Assembly (NCBI RefSeq): GCF_009864005.1
Contig: NZ_WEZQ01000001.1
Span: 1 to 64,000, forward strand
Reading direction: 5' to 3'
DNA length: 64,000 bases
DNA from: Furfurilactobacillus milii
GTDB taxonomy: Bacteria; Bacillota; Bacilli; Lactobacillales; Lactobacillaceae
Made by a program: the position numbers and the translations under genes
Notes under the pieces: model-generated
Seen by the model: only the letters and a program-made list of their open reading frames with translations
The model's database searches: none
Told to the model about the DNA's origin: nothing
In this document: positions 25,077 to 34,882 of the stretch, in pieces
How positions within the stretch are numbered: position 1 is the stretch's first letter
Layout of the letters: every line of letters begins with the position of its first letter

Positions 25077-25772
25077 ATGAAACGTTCACAAATTAACACC
25101 ATTTTGGACAACTTAATTGCTTTTGCCTCAGAACACAAAGTTTATTTCCCAGAATTTGCCAACTGGACAACCGAAGACGTGAAGAATGCCGGCCCAGAAT
25201 ATCAGGAAATCTTTGACAACATGTTGGGATGGGATGTCACAGACTTTGGCAGTGACGACTTTGCTAAACGTGGCTTGGCTACGTTCACTTTCCGTAATGG
25301 TAATTTCAATGACAAAAAAACTTATCCAAAACCTTACTGTGAAAAAATTTTGATCCTTGAAGACGGTCAAGAATTACCAATGCACTTCCACAAGATTAAG
25401 GAAGAAGACACTATCAACCGTGGCGGCGGTATTCTCGACATTACCGTTTACAACGCAACAGCCGATGAACAACTCGATAAAGAATCAGATGTGCATTTAG
25501 TTAAGGATGGCAAGAAAATCACGGTTCCTGCCGGTGGCGTCATTTCATTGGAACCCGGAGAAAGTGTCACGATGACACAACGTATCTATCACCGTTGGAT
25601 GGGTCGTAAAGGCACAGGCAAGATCATGGTTTGGGAAGTTTCTTCATCAAATGATGACAACGTCGACAATCGCTTCTTTGAACCAGTACCACGTTTTTCG
25701 AACGTGGACGAAGATGAACCTATTCGTCATGTTCTATTCGCTGATTATCCCACACTGCGTGGTAACAAATAA
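25077..25772 (+). CDS. D-lyxose ketol-isomerase
   Basis: A 231-residue cupin-fold sugar isomerase. The metal-binding cluster HFHKIKEED (His-x-His-x4-Glu) and a later His in TQRIYHRW correspond to the Mn2+ ligands of D-lyxose isomerases. These enzymes convert D-lyxose (and D-mannose) to D-xylulose (and D-fructose). AAGGAGATTTATATATC precedes the ATG. It is the first gene of an operon with a sugar porter, aldose epimerase and xylulokinase, which supports lyxose rather than mannose as the main substrate. Confidence 0.85.
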   Translation: MKRSQINTILDNLIAFASEHKVYFPEFANWTTEDVKNAGPEYQEIFDNMLGWDVTDFGSDDFAKRGLATFTFRNGNFNDKKTYPKPYCEKILILEDGQELPMHFHKIKEEDTINRGGGILDITVYNATADEQLDKESDVHLVKDGKKITVPAGGVISLEPGESVTMTQRIYHRWMGRKGTGKIMVWEVSSSNDDNVDNRFFEPVPRFSNVDEDEPIRHVLFADYPTLRGNK

Positions 25773-25877
25773 TCGTCTTTTAATAGCTGGTATTCATGTT
25801 CTAACTAATGTTTGAACATGCCGTGTCCTCGTTCCCGAGTTAGGAATAAGGACACTTTTCTTGAAAGGAGAAGCATC

Positions 25878-27236
25878 ATGACAAACAAAACGGCAAAAAG
25901 CCGCAGCAGTTGGTATATTTACTTTTTTGGTGCGCTAGGCGGATTATTATTTGGTTACGATACAGGTGTTATCTCTGGTGCATTGCTTTACATTCGAGCA
26001 GAAATGAAACTTACCTCCCTTGAGCAGGGCCTGGTCGTTAGTGCTGTTCTTTTAGGTGCCATTATTGGGGCTGCTATCATCAGTCCAATGTCCGATCGGT
26101 TCGGGCGCAAGAAAATGGTGATGCTCTCAGCATTAATTTTCTTAATTGGTGCCCTACTATCAGGTTTTTCACCTGATGTGATAGTCTTGGTCATCGCCCG
26201 GGTCATCTTAGGTGTCGCCGTCGGTGGTGCGTCGGCACTAGTACCAATGTATCTAGCTGAAATCTCGCCTGCTCGTATCCGGGGCACGCTTTCCAGTCTT
26301 AACCAATTAATGATTATGACTGGTATCTTACTGGCCTACATCATTGACTATAGTTTTGCTAACGTCACGAACGGCTGGCGTTATATGTTAGCATTTGCTG
26401 CACTACCAGCGATCATCCTATTGATTGGTGGTGTATTGCTACCTGAAAGTCCACGATTCTTATACAAAGTTGGGCGAACTGAGGATGCTAAAAATGTATT
26501 GATGCGTCTCCGGGGAGACAATGAAAAAGAAGTTAACGATGAACTCTCAGTTATTGAAAAAGCTAACAAACAAGAATCCGGTACTCTAAAAGACTTATTC
26601 TCAAAACTTGTCCACCCCGCATTGGTAATTGCTGTTGGACTATGTATCTTCCAACAGATTACTGGATGTAACACCGTTTTATATTACGCTCCAACCATCT
26701 TTTCACAGGTGGGTCTCGGAAATTCGGCTGCCATTTTAGGGACTGTTGGGATAGGTGTCGTTTCCGTTATTACCACCGGTATTGCTGTCATTATCATGGA
26801 TAAGTTTAACCGCCGCACGCTGCTTAACTTTGGTTCCGTTGGTATGGCGGTCTCGCTATTTACACTTGCAATCGTGACTAATTTTGCTGAAAAAGGTTCT
26901 GGACTCTCTGCCTGGATTGTTATGATTGCTCTTGCCGTGTACATTGTTTTCTTCTCTGCAACTTGGGGACCAATTGCTTGGGTCGTAATGGCAGAAGTCT
27001 TCCCGTTAAATGTGCGTGGGTTAGGAACTGGTTTCGCGAGTGTTATCGACTGGTTTGCTGACTTAATCGTTTCATTAACTTTCCCAATTTTATTAACTTG
27101 GTTAGGAACATCAATCTTCGCTATTTACGGGATCATTTGTATTTTAGCAATTGTATTCGTCTCAAAATTCGTGTTCGAAACTCGCGGCCGCAGCCTTGAA
27201 GACATTGAACAAGAGCTGCATAATCGCGCTAAATAA
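25878..27236 (+). CDS. Sugar-proton symporter (MFS sugar porter family)
   Basis: 452 residues from ATG 25878 (GAAAGGAGAAGCATC); an upstream in-frame start at 25812 lacks a ribosome binding site. Twelve transmembrane helices with sugar-porter signatures: GYDTGVISGAL (TM1), SDRFGRKK (TM2-3 loop), PMYLAEISPARIRG, PESPRFLYKVGR, and WGPIAWVVMAEVFPLNVRG. It is of the XylE/AraE/GalP type. The likely substrate is D-lyxose or another pentose from its place in the operon. Confidence 0.85.
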   Translation: MTNKTAKSRSSWYIYFFGALGGLLFGYDTGVISGALLYIRAEMKLTSLEQGLVVSAVLLGAIIGAAIISPMSDRFGRKKMVMLSALIFLIGALLSGFSPDVIVLVIARVILGVAVGGASALVPMYLAEISPARIRGTLSSLNQLMIMTGILLAYIIDYSFANVTNGWRYMLAFAALPAIILLIGGVLLPESPRFLYKVGRTEDAKNVLMRLRGDNEKEVNDELSVIEKANKQESGTLKDLFSKLVHPALVIAVGLCIFQQITGCNTVLYYAPTIFSQVGLGNSAAILGTVGIGVVSVITTGIAVIIMDKFNRRTLLNFGSVGMAVSLFTLAIVTNFAEKGSGLSAWIVMIALAVYIVFFSATWGPIAWVVMAEVFPLNVRGLGTGFASVIDWFADLIVSLTFPILLTWLGTSIFAIYGIICILAIVFVSKFVFETRGRSLEDIEQELHNRAK

Positions 27237-27251
27237 TGGTAGGAGGACATT

Positions 27252-28292
27252 ATGATTACTAATAAAATCGAAGAATTTGATCATCATAACGGTCATCTTA
27301 TTAAGAAGTTTACATTAATCAACAAACGTGGTTCGAGTATTAGTGTATTGGATTTTGGGGCAACCTGGTACGAATACCGTTTAGCACGTCATGATCAAAC
27401 GACACAAAATGTGTTATTAAATGAACCTGATATTGCGCATTATTTAAACAATCCATTCTATTTAGGCGCCACAATTGGCCGTGTAACCGGTCGAATTAAA
27501 AATGGTCGCTTTACACTTGGTGGAAAGCAGTTTCAACTACAACAAAATGAAGGCGCTACCACTCTGCATGGCGGCCCCCACGGATTTGCTTATTTACAGT
27601 GGGAAGGAACTATTTTGTCCACGGATGAGGGTGATAACTACCTTCAATTCAGTCGACAAGTAGACCAGTCTTTGGACGGCTTCCCTGGCACCATGACAGT
27701 CACAGTCACTTATTCGCTTTCAGAAGACGACACTGTTGACATCACTTACCAAGCCATCTGTGATACTGACACTTTGTTCAGTCCCACTTGTCACGCCTAC
27801 TTCAACTTAAATAAGGATAATCAAGATATCAGAAACCATGACATAAAGAGTAATGCTCAATTTGTTGAAGCATTGGATGAGGAACATGTGCCAAACGGCA
27901 TTCTGGCCCCTATTGACAACGACATGTATGATTATAGAAATTTTAAAAATGTTGGTCAGGCAATTAAAAGCATTATTGACAGTAATCACGGCGCTGGGAT
28001 TGATGATACTTTTCTCACGCCTGCAGGTGCCGACGTTACCATTCGTGATCAAGAAAGCAACTTAACATTGCAAACGACTGCGGATCGTAACGGGGTTACT
28101 ATTTTTACAGCCAATGGGTTTACACCAACCATGCAAACTAATAAGGGTGCAGGAAAACCATTCCTTGGTATTGCAGTGGAACCACATATTCTTTCCAATG
28201 CGATTAACCTCGAAGGTTTTGGTAACATGATTTTAAAAGCAGGCGTTAATCAAACCTACCACGCGCGGTATCATGTTTCTGAGGGGGTCTAA
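27252..28292 (+). CDS. Aldose 1-epimerase (mutarotase)
   Basis: 346 residues with the GalM signatures: [29 protein letters not shown] (substrate-binding His), [11 protein letters not shown] (catalytic His) and [12 protein letters not shown] (catalytic Glu). It interconverts the alpha and beta anomers of the incoming sugar. TAGGAGGACATT ribosome binding site, 15 bases after the transporter gene. Confidence 0.9.
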   Translation: MITNKIEEFDHHNGHLIKKFTLINKRGSSISVLDFGATWYEYRLARHDQTTQNVLLNEPDIAHYLNNPFYLGATIGRVTGRIKNGRFTLGGKQFQLQQNEGATTLHGGPHGFAYLQWEGTILSTDEGDNYLQFSRQVDQSLDGFPGTMTVTVTYSLSEDDTVDITYQAICDTDTLFSPTCHAYFNLNKDNQDIRNHDIKSNAQFVEALDEEHVPNGILAPIDNDMYDYRNFKNVGQAIKSIIDSNHGAGIDDTFLTPAGADVTIRDQESNLTLQTTADRNGVTIFTANGFTPTMQTNKGAGKPFLGIAVEPHILSNAINLEGFGNMILKAGVNQTYHARYHVSEGV

Positions 28293-28294
28293 GC

Positions 28295-29797
28295 ATGAGT
28301 TATGTATTGGGCATTGATCTTGGCACCAGTGCAGTCAAGGTTTCAGCCGTTAATCAGGAAGGTGTGATTGTTGCTCAGCAATCGTTTGATTATCCACTCA
28401 ACCAACCACATCCTGGGTACAGTGAACAAAATCCTGAAGACTGGGTATCTGGGACTACTGTTGCCATTGTAAATTTAATCTTGAAAGATCATCTCAAACC
28501 AGAAGACATTGAAGGCATCAGTTATTCCGGTCAAATGCACGGCCTCGTCCTGCTTGACGAAAATCATCAAATACTGCGGCCTGCAATCTTGTGGAATGAC
28601 ACCCGCGCAGCAAAACAGCGTCATGAAATTACAGACATTTTGGGTGATCGTTTTGAAACAATCACTAAGAATCAGCCTTTAGAAGGGTTCACGCTGCCCA
28701 AGTTACTGTGGGTCAAAGAAAATGAGCCAGAAATTTATAAACAGATTGCCACAGTTTTGCTTCCCAAAGATTATGTTCGTTTTAGAATGACTGGCAAATT
28801 AGCTATTGACTACTCTGATGCCACTGGAACGGTCATGCTTGACGTTAACGAAGACACTTGGAGCAAAGAAATCCTGGATGCATTAAACATCGACATCGAT
28901 TTATGCCCGCCGTTAATTAATTCCACGGATTTCGTCGGCAATATTACGAGCAGTTACGCATCCTTCTCTGGTCTATCTACTAGCACTAAAGTCTTCGGAG
29001 GTGCAGCAGATAACGCTGCAGGCGCGATTGGCGCCGGTATTGTTGATGACAAACAAGTTATGGTAAGCATTGGGACCTCTGGCGTTGTTCTGAAGACGGA
29101 ACCTAAAACAAGCAATTACCGTGGTGTGCTTCAATTTGAAGATCATGGGATCACTGACCAATACTATTCCATGGGCGTTACCCTAGCCGCGGGTTACAGT
29201 CTTGGCTGGTTCAAACGAACTTTTCTTCCAGACCATTCTTTTGATGAGCTCACTAGTCTGGCCGCCGAGCGGCCAATCGGCGCAAACGGGCTTATCTTTA
29301 CACCATACATTGTAGGAGAGCGAGCACCCTACGCAGATGCCGATATTCGCGGCAGTTTTATTGGCGTAGATGGTGTTCAGACTCAAGACGACTTTATTCG
29401 ATCAGTGCTGGAAGGAATCACTTATTCTTTTAAAGATATTTTGCAAATTTATCAGAACAACCATCGTACATTTTCACAGGTTGTCTCTATTGGTGGTGGC
29501 GCCAAAAGTTCGTTTTGGCTGCAACTACAGGCAGATATTTTTAATGCACCAGTCACCAGCCTTGTTAATGAACAGGGTCCTGGATTAGGAGCTGCCATGA
29601 TTGCCGCCATGGGATTGGGTTGGTATCCTGACTGGAAAAATTGTGTCGCAAAGTTTGTTCAATACGGTAAAATATATCAGCCGCAACCGGAGCATGTCGC
29701 ACAATATGAGCAATTTTACGCTGTTTACCATCAAGTTTACGAGGCAACGGCATCTCTAAGCCATCAACTGTTGCAATTGCGTCGTCAAAACAGTTAG
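28295..29797 (+). CDS. xylB: Xylulokinase
   Basis: 500 residues of the FGGY kinase family: N-terminal ATPase motif [31 protein letters not shown], catalytic-base region [11 protein letters not shown]...DYSDATGT, and the second domain [14 protein letters not shown] and [20 protein letters not shown]. It phosphorylates D-xylulose to D-xylulose 5-phosphate. It starts two bases after the epimerase stop, so it is translationally coupled, and a strong terminator follows. Confidence 0.92.
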   Translation: MSYVLGIDLGTSAVKVSAVNQEGVIVAQQSFDYPLNQPHPGYSEQNPEDWVSGTTVAIVNLILKDHLKPEDIEGISYSGQMHGLVLLDENHQILRPAILWNDTRAAKQRHEITDILGDRFETITKNQPLEGFTLPKLLWVKENEPEIYKQIATVLLPKDYVRFRMTGKLAIDYSDATGTVMLDVNEDTWSKEILDALNIDIDLCPPLINSTDFVGNITSSYASFSGLSTSTKVFGGAADNAAGAIGAGIVDDKQVMVSIGTSGVVLKTEPKTSNYRGVLQFEDHGITDQYYSMGVTLAAGYSLGWFKRTFLPDHSFDELTSLAAERPIGANGLIFTPYIVGERAPYADADIRGSFIGVDGVQTQDDFIRSVLEGITYSFKDILQIYQNNHRTFSQVVSIGGGAKSSFWLQLQADIFNAPVTSLVNEQGPGLGAAMIAAMGLGWYPDWKNCVAKFVQYGKIYQPQPEHVAQYEQFYAVYHQVYEATASLSHQLLQLRRQNS

Positions 29798-29882
29798 TCA
29801 GTGTGTGACTAACCTTACACTCGTGCACGCATGACTATTGATTCATGTTACACGTGGAACATTTATTAACTGCTTAGACATT

Positions 29883-29930
29883 AAATACCCCTGAATGAAT
29901 CTCGAATCGGATTCATCCAGGGGTATTTTT
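29883..29930. terminator. Strong bidirectional terminator of the lyxose operon
   Basis: AATACCCCTGAATGAATC and GATTCATCCAGGGGTATT make a long stem with one mismatch and a T-run. It also serves the convergent metQ gene. Confidence 0.9.
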
Positions 29931-29974
29931 GTGTCTGATGAAGTTCTCAGATACTCGTTAATTTGGCATTAATT

Positions 29975-30778
29975 CTACCAGGCCGGTAACGTATTTCCTT
30001 TGTAGTACTTCTTCAAATTCTGCTTAGTTGCCTCCGTCTGGTAGGCCTTCACGATCTTTTTGTACGTTGCGTTGTTCTTATCTTTCTTCAAGGTTGAAAC
30101 AACATTGATGTACTGACCACCTGTCTTTAAGTGTTCAGCATACAGAGCATCCTTAAGTGTCAGCTTAGCAGCCGAAGCGTAATTACCATTGACGACTGCA
30201 GCATCCGCACTGGATAGAGAACGCGCTGTTTGTGCCGCATCAACAGTTGTAAACTTTAAGCCCAATCGATTCTCAGTGACGTCCTTAGTTGTTGGCAAGC
30301 TAGCCTTGTTCAGTTTGATAAATCCAGCCCGTTTCAAAAGCACTAATGCCCGTGTTTCGTTAGCCGCGTCATTCGGAATCGCAATCTGCGCACCGCGTTT
30401 GATTTCTGACAATTTCTTCAACTTATTAGAATACAGCGCTAATGGTTGAAAATAGGTATTCCCAATAGCAACGATGTTAGTGTGATGTGCTTTGTTCCAC
30501 GCATCTTGGAAGTTTAAACTTTGAAACGCATTAATATCTACGCTGTGGTCTGACAGCGCGGCATTCGGCTGAGTATAGTCGGTAAAGTTCACAATCTTTA
30601 AGGTAATGTGGTCCTTCTTTTCAGTCTCCTTGCCGACGGCCTTCCAAATGGCCGCATCCTGGTCGCCCACAACACCGACCTTTACGGTTTTATTGCTGCT
30701 CTTTCCACAACCTGCTAATGTCAACGCCAATCCAAGCGTAATGCCTAACGCTGCTAATAAACGTCCCGTTTTTTTCAT
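29975..30778 (-). CDS. metQ: Methionine ABC transporter substrate-binding lipoprotein (NlpA/MetQ family)
   Basis: 267 residues. The lipoprotein signal MKKTGRLLAALGITLGLALT ends in the lipobox LAGC. NlpA-family segments follow: VGVVGDQDAAIWKAVGKE, NFTDYTQPNAALSDHSVDIN, FQSLNFQDAWN, IAIPNDAANETRALVLLKRA. It binds methionine outside the membrane for the MetN/MetP (MetI) ABC importer; neither partner gene is next to it, so it relies on a transporter elsewhere. A Met-specific T-box leader (30850-31122) controls it. Confidence 0.88.
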   Translation of the reverse strand: MKKTGRLLAALGITLGLALTLAGCGKSSNKTVKVGVVGDQDAAIWKAVGKETEKKDHITLKIVNFTDYTQPNAALSDHSVDINAFQSLNFQDAWNKAHHTNIVAIGNTYFQPLALYSNKLKKLSEIKRGAQIAIPNDAANETRALVLLKRAGFIKLNKASLPTTKDVTENRLGLKFTTVDAAQTARSLSSADAAVVNGNYASAAKLTLKDALYAEHLKTGGQYINVVSTLKKDKNNATYKKIVKAYQTEATKQNLKKYYKGNTLPAW

Positions 30779-30849
30779 ATTAAACCTCTCCCTATCAAAT
30801 CAAATTCACGACGGTTAACTAAACAAATAATCGACAGCTTTAAAATTGA

Positions 30850-31122
30850 ACACAAAAATAAGCGCTCCCTAAGTCCATCACTTAAGAAGCGCTCACGCAC
30901 GATACCATTCTTGTTTCACCAAGACTTACATCTTGATGCTTACTAGCCACTTTCATGGCGTGCACAATAATGAGTGCCGGTCATTGCCACCTGTCCTTGC
31001 GGTTCAGTGACACCAATCACAGGCCATTTTCATGTTGTGCCCTGCGACCTCATTTCAGCTAAAGAGGCTCTCTAAGCGCTGGTAATCAACATTACTTTCC
31101 TGATCAATTCGTTTTGTTGTTT
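30850..31122 (-). promoter_or_regulatory. T-box riboswitch, methionine specifier, for metQ
   Basis: On the minus strand the leader has a Stem I region with AGAGAG, the specifier-loop segment TGAAA-ATG-GCCTGTGA (ATG at 31025-31027), the T-box antiterminator core AATGGTATCGTGCG (30896-30909) and a terminator GAGCGCTTCTTAAGT...ACTTAGGGAGCGCTTATTTT (30852-30893). Aligning with the brnQ leader at TGAAA-NNN-RCCTGTGA fixes the specifier as AUG, so uncharged tRNA-Met should turn metQ on. Confidence 0.85.
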
Positions 31123-31132
31123 GATTGACAAA

Positions 31133-31161
31133 AATATACGCCCGTTACCATTAAAAGTCAA
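31133..31161 (-). promoter_or_regulatory. Promoter of the metQ T-box transcript
   Basis: TTGACT (31156-31161) and TATATT (31133-31138) on the minus strand with a 17-bp spacer, just upstream of the leader. Confidence 0.7.
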
Positions 31162-31221
31162 TGAGAAAAATCGAAGAATTAAAACAACAAAATCGATCTA
31201 TTGAAAGCAAGTCGTTTGAAA

Positions 31222-32586
31222 CTAAATCGTGCTGTCACCGATATTTCGGCTGACCGTCGTTAACTCAAACATTGGCCACAACATGAGCAATCCTAAGAAA
31301 ACAAACCCAAACTGGTAAGCGTGTCCCAACGTCATTGTTTGACTGAGAACGGAGACAATCACCGTAATCAAGGACACCCCTAAACCTTGCGCTAAGGTCA
31401 TGATCACAGCCGTTAGCGTGTTCGCACTATTACGTTCAGCTAATGGAACATCGGCAAACGTCAGCCCATTGTATGCGGTTAACGCTAAGGAACGTCCAAC
31501 ACCGGAAATAAAAGCCAGCAACGCGATAACCCATGACCATGTTGACGTCGTAATCAATGCCAAACAGAACGAACTGACCATCACCATCAAGAAGGCGCTA
31601 AAGAGTGCGCCACGATATTTTAGCGTTTTGATAATCACCGTCGTGAAGGGTTTTATGCCAATATTTCCCAGAAAAATAAAAATCACAAAACCTGATGCTT
31701 TAACCGGTGACCACTGAAAAATCGTTTGCAAATAGACCGTCATTAAGTATGGCATGGCCCCGACTGATAACCACAAAACGCTATCGCCCGTTTGTGTGAA
31801 CCGAAATGATTCAATTCGTAGTGATGAAACGGAAAACAAAGGATTTTCGACTTTGCGTAAGTGAAAGTAGGAAAAGACTAACATCCCCACGCCAATGACC
31901 ACCATCAGTGCTGCTAATAGCCATTCCGAATGACCATGAGTCGCTAATTCTGCCCCAGCTAAAATCAATCCTGATGCAATCGCGATCTCAACAAAACCGA
32001 TAACGTCAAACTGGCGATGTTCTGCTATTTGAGCATCTTGATCAATCAGAAAAAGCCCAATCAAGATAATAATGATTCCCATCGGTAAATTAATCAGAAA
32101 AATCCAGCGCCAGTTCCACCATGTCACAATCAAACCACCGATTAACGGCGCAATCGCTGGCGCAATTAAAGCCGGCCATACTAAGTAACTCGTCATTCGC
32201 AACAATTGTGACGGGATCGTCTTTTCCACCACAATCAGTCGAGCCGTTGGTGTCATCATTGCGCCTGACATTCCCTGGATCACCCGCATCCCCAGCAGAA
32301 TGGCAAACGTAGGCGCCAGCGCACTGCCCAGCGAACTCAACGTAAATAAGCCAACGGCCAATAGCCACATGCGTTTCTTGCCAAATCGATCAGCGAGCCA
32401 ACCACTTAACGGAATAAAAATCGCAACGGTAATTAGGTAAATACTCACTAGTATTGCAACGGTGGCTGAGCCAGTCCGAAAATATTTCGCCATACTCGGC
32501 AACGCCGTGGTGACAATCGTTCCATCCATGATTTCCATGAAGAGGCTCGCCGCCATTAATAACGCAATTTTGATTTCTTTAGTCAT
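31222..32586 (-). CDS. MFS drug exporter, DHA2/EmrB type
   Basis: 454 residues with about 14 transmembrane helices. Motif D-like MDGTIVTTALPSMAKYF in TM1, SGWLADRFGKKRMWLLAVGL (motif A), and the LVWPALIAPAIAPLIGGLIV antiporter motif C region. It exports hydrophobic toxic compounds in exchange for protons. Its ATG lies 8 bases inside the PadR gene, so regulator and pump form one coupled operon. It appears intact. Confidence 0.85.
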   Translation of the reverse strand: MTKEIKIALLMAASLFMEIMDGTIVTTALPSMAKYFRTGSATVAILVSIYLITVAIFIPLSGWLADRFGKKRMWLLAVGLFTLSSLGSALAPTFAILLGMRVIQGMSGAMMTPTARLIVVEKTIPSQLLRMTSYLVWPALIAPAIAPLIGGLIVTWWNWRWIFLINLPMGIIIILIGLFLIDQDAQIAEHRQFDVIGFVEIAIASGLILAGAELATHGHSEWLLAALMVVIGVGMLVFSYFHLRKVENPLFSVSSLRIESFRFTQTGDSVLWLSVGAMPYLMTVYLQTIFQWSPVKASGFVIFIFLGNIGIKPFTTVIIKTLKYRGALFSAFLMVMVSSFCLALITTSTWSWVIALLAFISGVGRSLALTAYNGLTFADVPLAERNSANTLTAVIMTLAQGLGVSLITVIVSVLSQTMTLGHAYQFGFVFLGLLMLWPMFELTTVSRNIGDSTI

Positions 32587-33127
32587 TCGACTGAAAGCCC
32601 CCGTTCTTCTCCAGTGCTACTTTAAAGCCTTGGATCCACTGCTCTGTCACCTGCGCTTGGCGGAGACGTAACTGCATCTTCTGTGCCGCATACCAGTGAT
32701 CTTTGTGCTCGTGCTTCTTTAAGTGCTCCAACTCCGTTTGACAGTCATTCACAATGGCGATCTGCTCGTTCATATACTGATCCAGCAATCCCTGTTGATC
32801 AGTTAATGGCAAATGCTGCATTGAATCCAGCTTGATTTGAAAAATATCATCCGTGTGAGCGCCCTCAGGAACTGGCGCATACATTAATTCCAAGAATCGC
32901 ACTTCACCCTTTTTTGTAATGGCTGCCAGTTTTGTCGACCGTTTGTCGTCGCCTTGGACCTTTAGCGTGATGTAACCTTCTTTTTCCAAACGTTCGAACA
33001 GCGGATAAATAACACCAAAGCTAATTTTTCGGTGACGACCAAGTGACACCTGCATTGATTGACGCAAACGATATGCCGTCTTTGAATTCTCCATCAATTC
33101 TCCTAAAATATATAACTCATTCATCAT
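32579..33127 (-). CDS. PadR family transcriptional regulator
   Basis: 182 residues from ATG 33127 (MMNELYILGELMENSKTAYR; AAAGGACGG ribosome binding region). The N-terminal winged helix has the PadR core KISFGVIYPLFERLEKEGYI; the C-terminal dimerisation helices (QIKLDSMQHLPLTDQQGLLD...) are those of PadR subfamily 2 (VinR-like). It probably represses its own operon with the exporter; a perfect 13-bp inverted repeat overlaps the promoter (33149-33187). Confidence 0.85.
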   Translation of the reverse strand: MMNELYILGELMENSKTAYRLRQSMQVSLGRHRKISFGVIYPLFERLEKEGYITLKVQGDDKRSTKLAAITKKGEVRFLELMYAPVPEGAHTDDIFQIKLDSMQHLPLTDQQGLLDQYMNEQIAIVNDCQTELEHLKKHEHKDHWYAAQKMQLRLRQAQVTEQWIQGFKVALEKNGGFQSND

Positions 33128-33148
33128 TTTAGTGTTTACCGTCCTTTC

Positions 33149-33187
33149 ATATCTTTTAGATGTAAATAATGTATATCTAAAAGATAT
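33149..33187. promoter_or_regulatory. PadR operator (13-bp inverted repeat)
   Basis: ATATCTTTTAGAT (33149-33161) and ATCTAAAAGATAT (33175-33187) are perfect complements around a 13-bp spacer, 20 bp upstream of padR. It fits a dimeric PadR repressor site overlapping the promoter. Confidence 0.7.
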
Positions 33188-33241
33188 AAAAAACAAATAA
33201 AAAACGGCCACATTTTGATGTGTCCGCACAGTTCAACATCA

Positions 33242-33829
33242 TTATTGATAAGGGTTGCCATACTTTGTCGTATAAGCATAAAAACCAAGTTTATGTAACT
33301 CGACGCCCATCGCAATCTCCTTTGCTGAGGAACCAATCATTTTAAGAACCTGTTCCGTAAAGTCTAATGCGGCAGTCCCATTGGCAGTAACGAGGTTTCG
33401 ATCGCTAACAACCTGAACGTTTTGAAAATCAGTTGGGTTTTTATAGTCCACATCGTCTTTCCACAAATATTGGGCATTCCCGGTATGCTTAAATCCTGTT
33501 AACAAACCAGTTCTTGCTAGGAAATCAACGGCCCCACAAATGGCCCCAACTGGAATTTTGTTTGCTAAACTGTGCGAAACAAGCTGATAAAGTGCCTCGT
33601 CGTTAATGCTCCAAGAATTGCCACCTATTAGAACCAATAAATCAATGTGCTTAGGGACAGCAGGAATCAGATCATCGACTTGGGTGGTAAACCCACCAAT
33701 AAATTTAACTACAGGCTTGATTGATGCCGTTCTAACCTGCCAATCTTTCTTCTGATTCAATTGGCTGGATAAATACGCTCCCTCCCAGTCAGCAAATTGG
33801 TCCAAAACAACAAATTCTGCTATTTTCAT
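33242..33829 (-). CDS. DJ-1/PfpI family protein (glutamine amidotransferase-like)
   Basis: 195 residues from ATG 33829 (AAGGGAG ribosome binding site); the frame extends upstream without one. It has the class I amidotransferase-like fold with the nucleophile elbow IPVGAICGAVDFLARTG (Cys) and DLLVLIGGNSWSI. DJ-1/PfpI proteins act as proteases, glyoxalases, deglycases or regulators; the specific role is not readable. It stands alone between the PadR and TetR operons. Confidence 0.8.
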   Translation of the reverse strand: MKIAEFVVLDQFADWEGAYLSSQLNQKKDWQVRTASIKPVVKFIGGFTTQVDDLIPAVPKHIDLLVLIGGNSWSINDEALYQLVSHSLANKIPVGAICGAVDFLARTGLLTGFKHTGNAQYLWKDDVDYKNPTDFQNVQVVSDRNLVTANGTAALDFTEQVLKMIGSSAKEIAMGVELHKLGFYAYTTKYGNPYQ

Positions 33830-33902
33830 AAATAATCTCCCTTTTCCCGAATGTATGTTCGCATTTATAGTGTACACCTTTTTGGAAAATATTAGAGTCG
33901 CT

Positions 33903-34292
33903 CTAGATTGTCCTTGCTACTAACTGATCATAAGCTTCCTTCAATTCAGACTTATCTGTTTTACCGACAGCCGCCTTGTTGGCAGTCACCAAAAACAGTT
34001 CGCTAGCCTCCAAGAGTTCACTGACTTGCTGATTGCCAATCGGTGTTAGCACAAAGACATAGATCCTCATTGTATGGATAGCGCTCAATGAATCACCATC
34101 GCTAACGCTGTCAGTCAATCCGTTAACTTGACGAATCACATCCAGGCTTAAACGTGCCATGGCTGTCTTAGCCCTGTAAATACTCTGTTTGGCCGCCCGT
34201 CGTCGTTCAAAAAAGTTAAAAAGTAATGTCGTGAGCACCGCTGCAAACGTCGCTGCACCCGTAAACCAATCCGCTAAAGATCCAATTTGCAT
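33903..34292 (-). CDS. Membrane-anchored protein of unknown function
   Basis: 129 residues from ATG 34292 (GAGGGTGATCTTA). One N-terminal transmembrane helix (WFTGAATFAAVLTTLLFNFF) is followed by a basic stop-transfer (ERRRAAKQ) and a soluble helical domain. It begins 11 bases after the quinone reductase gene and is likely co-transcribed with it and the TetR gene. No family recognised. Confidence 0.6.
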   Translation of the reverse strand: MQIGSLADWFTGAATFAAVLTTLLFNFFERRRAAKQSIYRAKTAMARLSLDVIRQVNGLTDSVSDGDSLSAIHTMRIYVFVLTPIGNQQVSELLEASELFLVTANKAAVGKTDKSELKEAYDQLVARTI

Positions 34293-34303
34293 TAAGATCA
34301 CCC

Positions 34304-34882
34304 TCAAATTTGATTCACAATCTGTTTTAAAAACGCTTGTCGTTGACTAAAATGGCTGTTTGTAATACCACCACAATTGGTCCAATGCCGCTGCTTGATT
34401 CCCAGCTGTTTAAGCGTTGCCCCCATAAAAACACGCTTAATTGCATTCCCGGAAAACAACTTCAAATACCAGGTTGGTGACGTAGACGTCGTTAAAACAT
34501 CGACCCGTTTGATATTCGTCATCCGACCCTTAACGCCTCTAGGAGTGTTGACGTAAGCAAACTGGGGCTTCATAACTTTATCAAAGAACCCCTTCAACAT
34601 ACCCGGTAGGTCGTTCCACCAAATCGGCGTAATGATAATAAGACTCGTACTACTCCGCAACCCCGTTTGATATTTAGTAACTAGTGGATCCGTGGTGTCG
34701 CCATCTTTAAACTTGGCCAGTTCAGCTACAGAATAACGTGGATCAAATTGATCCTTATACAGGTCAATAACGTTATACGCCGCACCTAACTGATCTAACT
34801 TTTCTTGAACCGTCATCAACACCTGATGATTAAAGCTTTTATCATACGGATGGCAATAAACAATCGTTGTTTTACTTTGCAT
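34304..34882 (-). CDS. NAD(P)H-dependent quinone reductase (flavodoxin-like fold)
   Basis: 192 residues of the NQO1/YwrO/MdaB family: TIVYCHPYDKSFNHQVL (FMN phosphate loop), TSLIIITPIWWNDLPGMLKG and FFDKVMKPQFAY...TNIKRVDVLTTSTSP. It reduces quinones or nitro compounds with NAD(P)H. The gene overlaps the end of the TetR gene by 11 bases, so the regulator most likely controls it. Confidence 0.85.
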   Translation of the reverse strand: MQSKTTIVYCHPYDKSFNHQVLMTVQEKLDQLGAAYNVIDLYKDQFDPRYSVAELAKFKDGDTTDPLVTKYQTGLRSSTSLIIITPIWWNDLPGMLKGFFDKVMKPQFAYVNTPRGVKGRMTNIKRVDVLTTSTSPTWYLKLFSGNAIKRVFMGATLKQLGIKQRHWTNCGGITNSHFSQRQAFLKQIVNQI

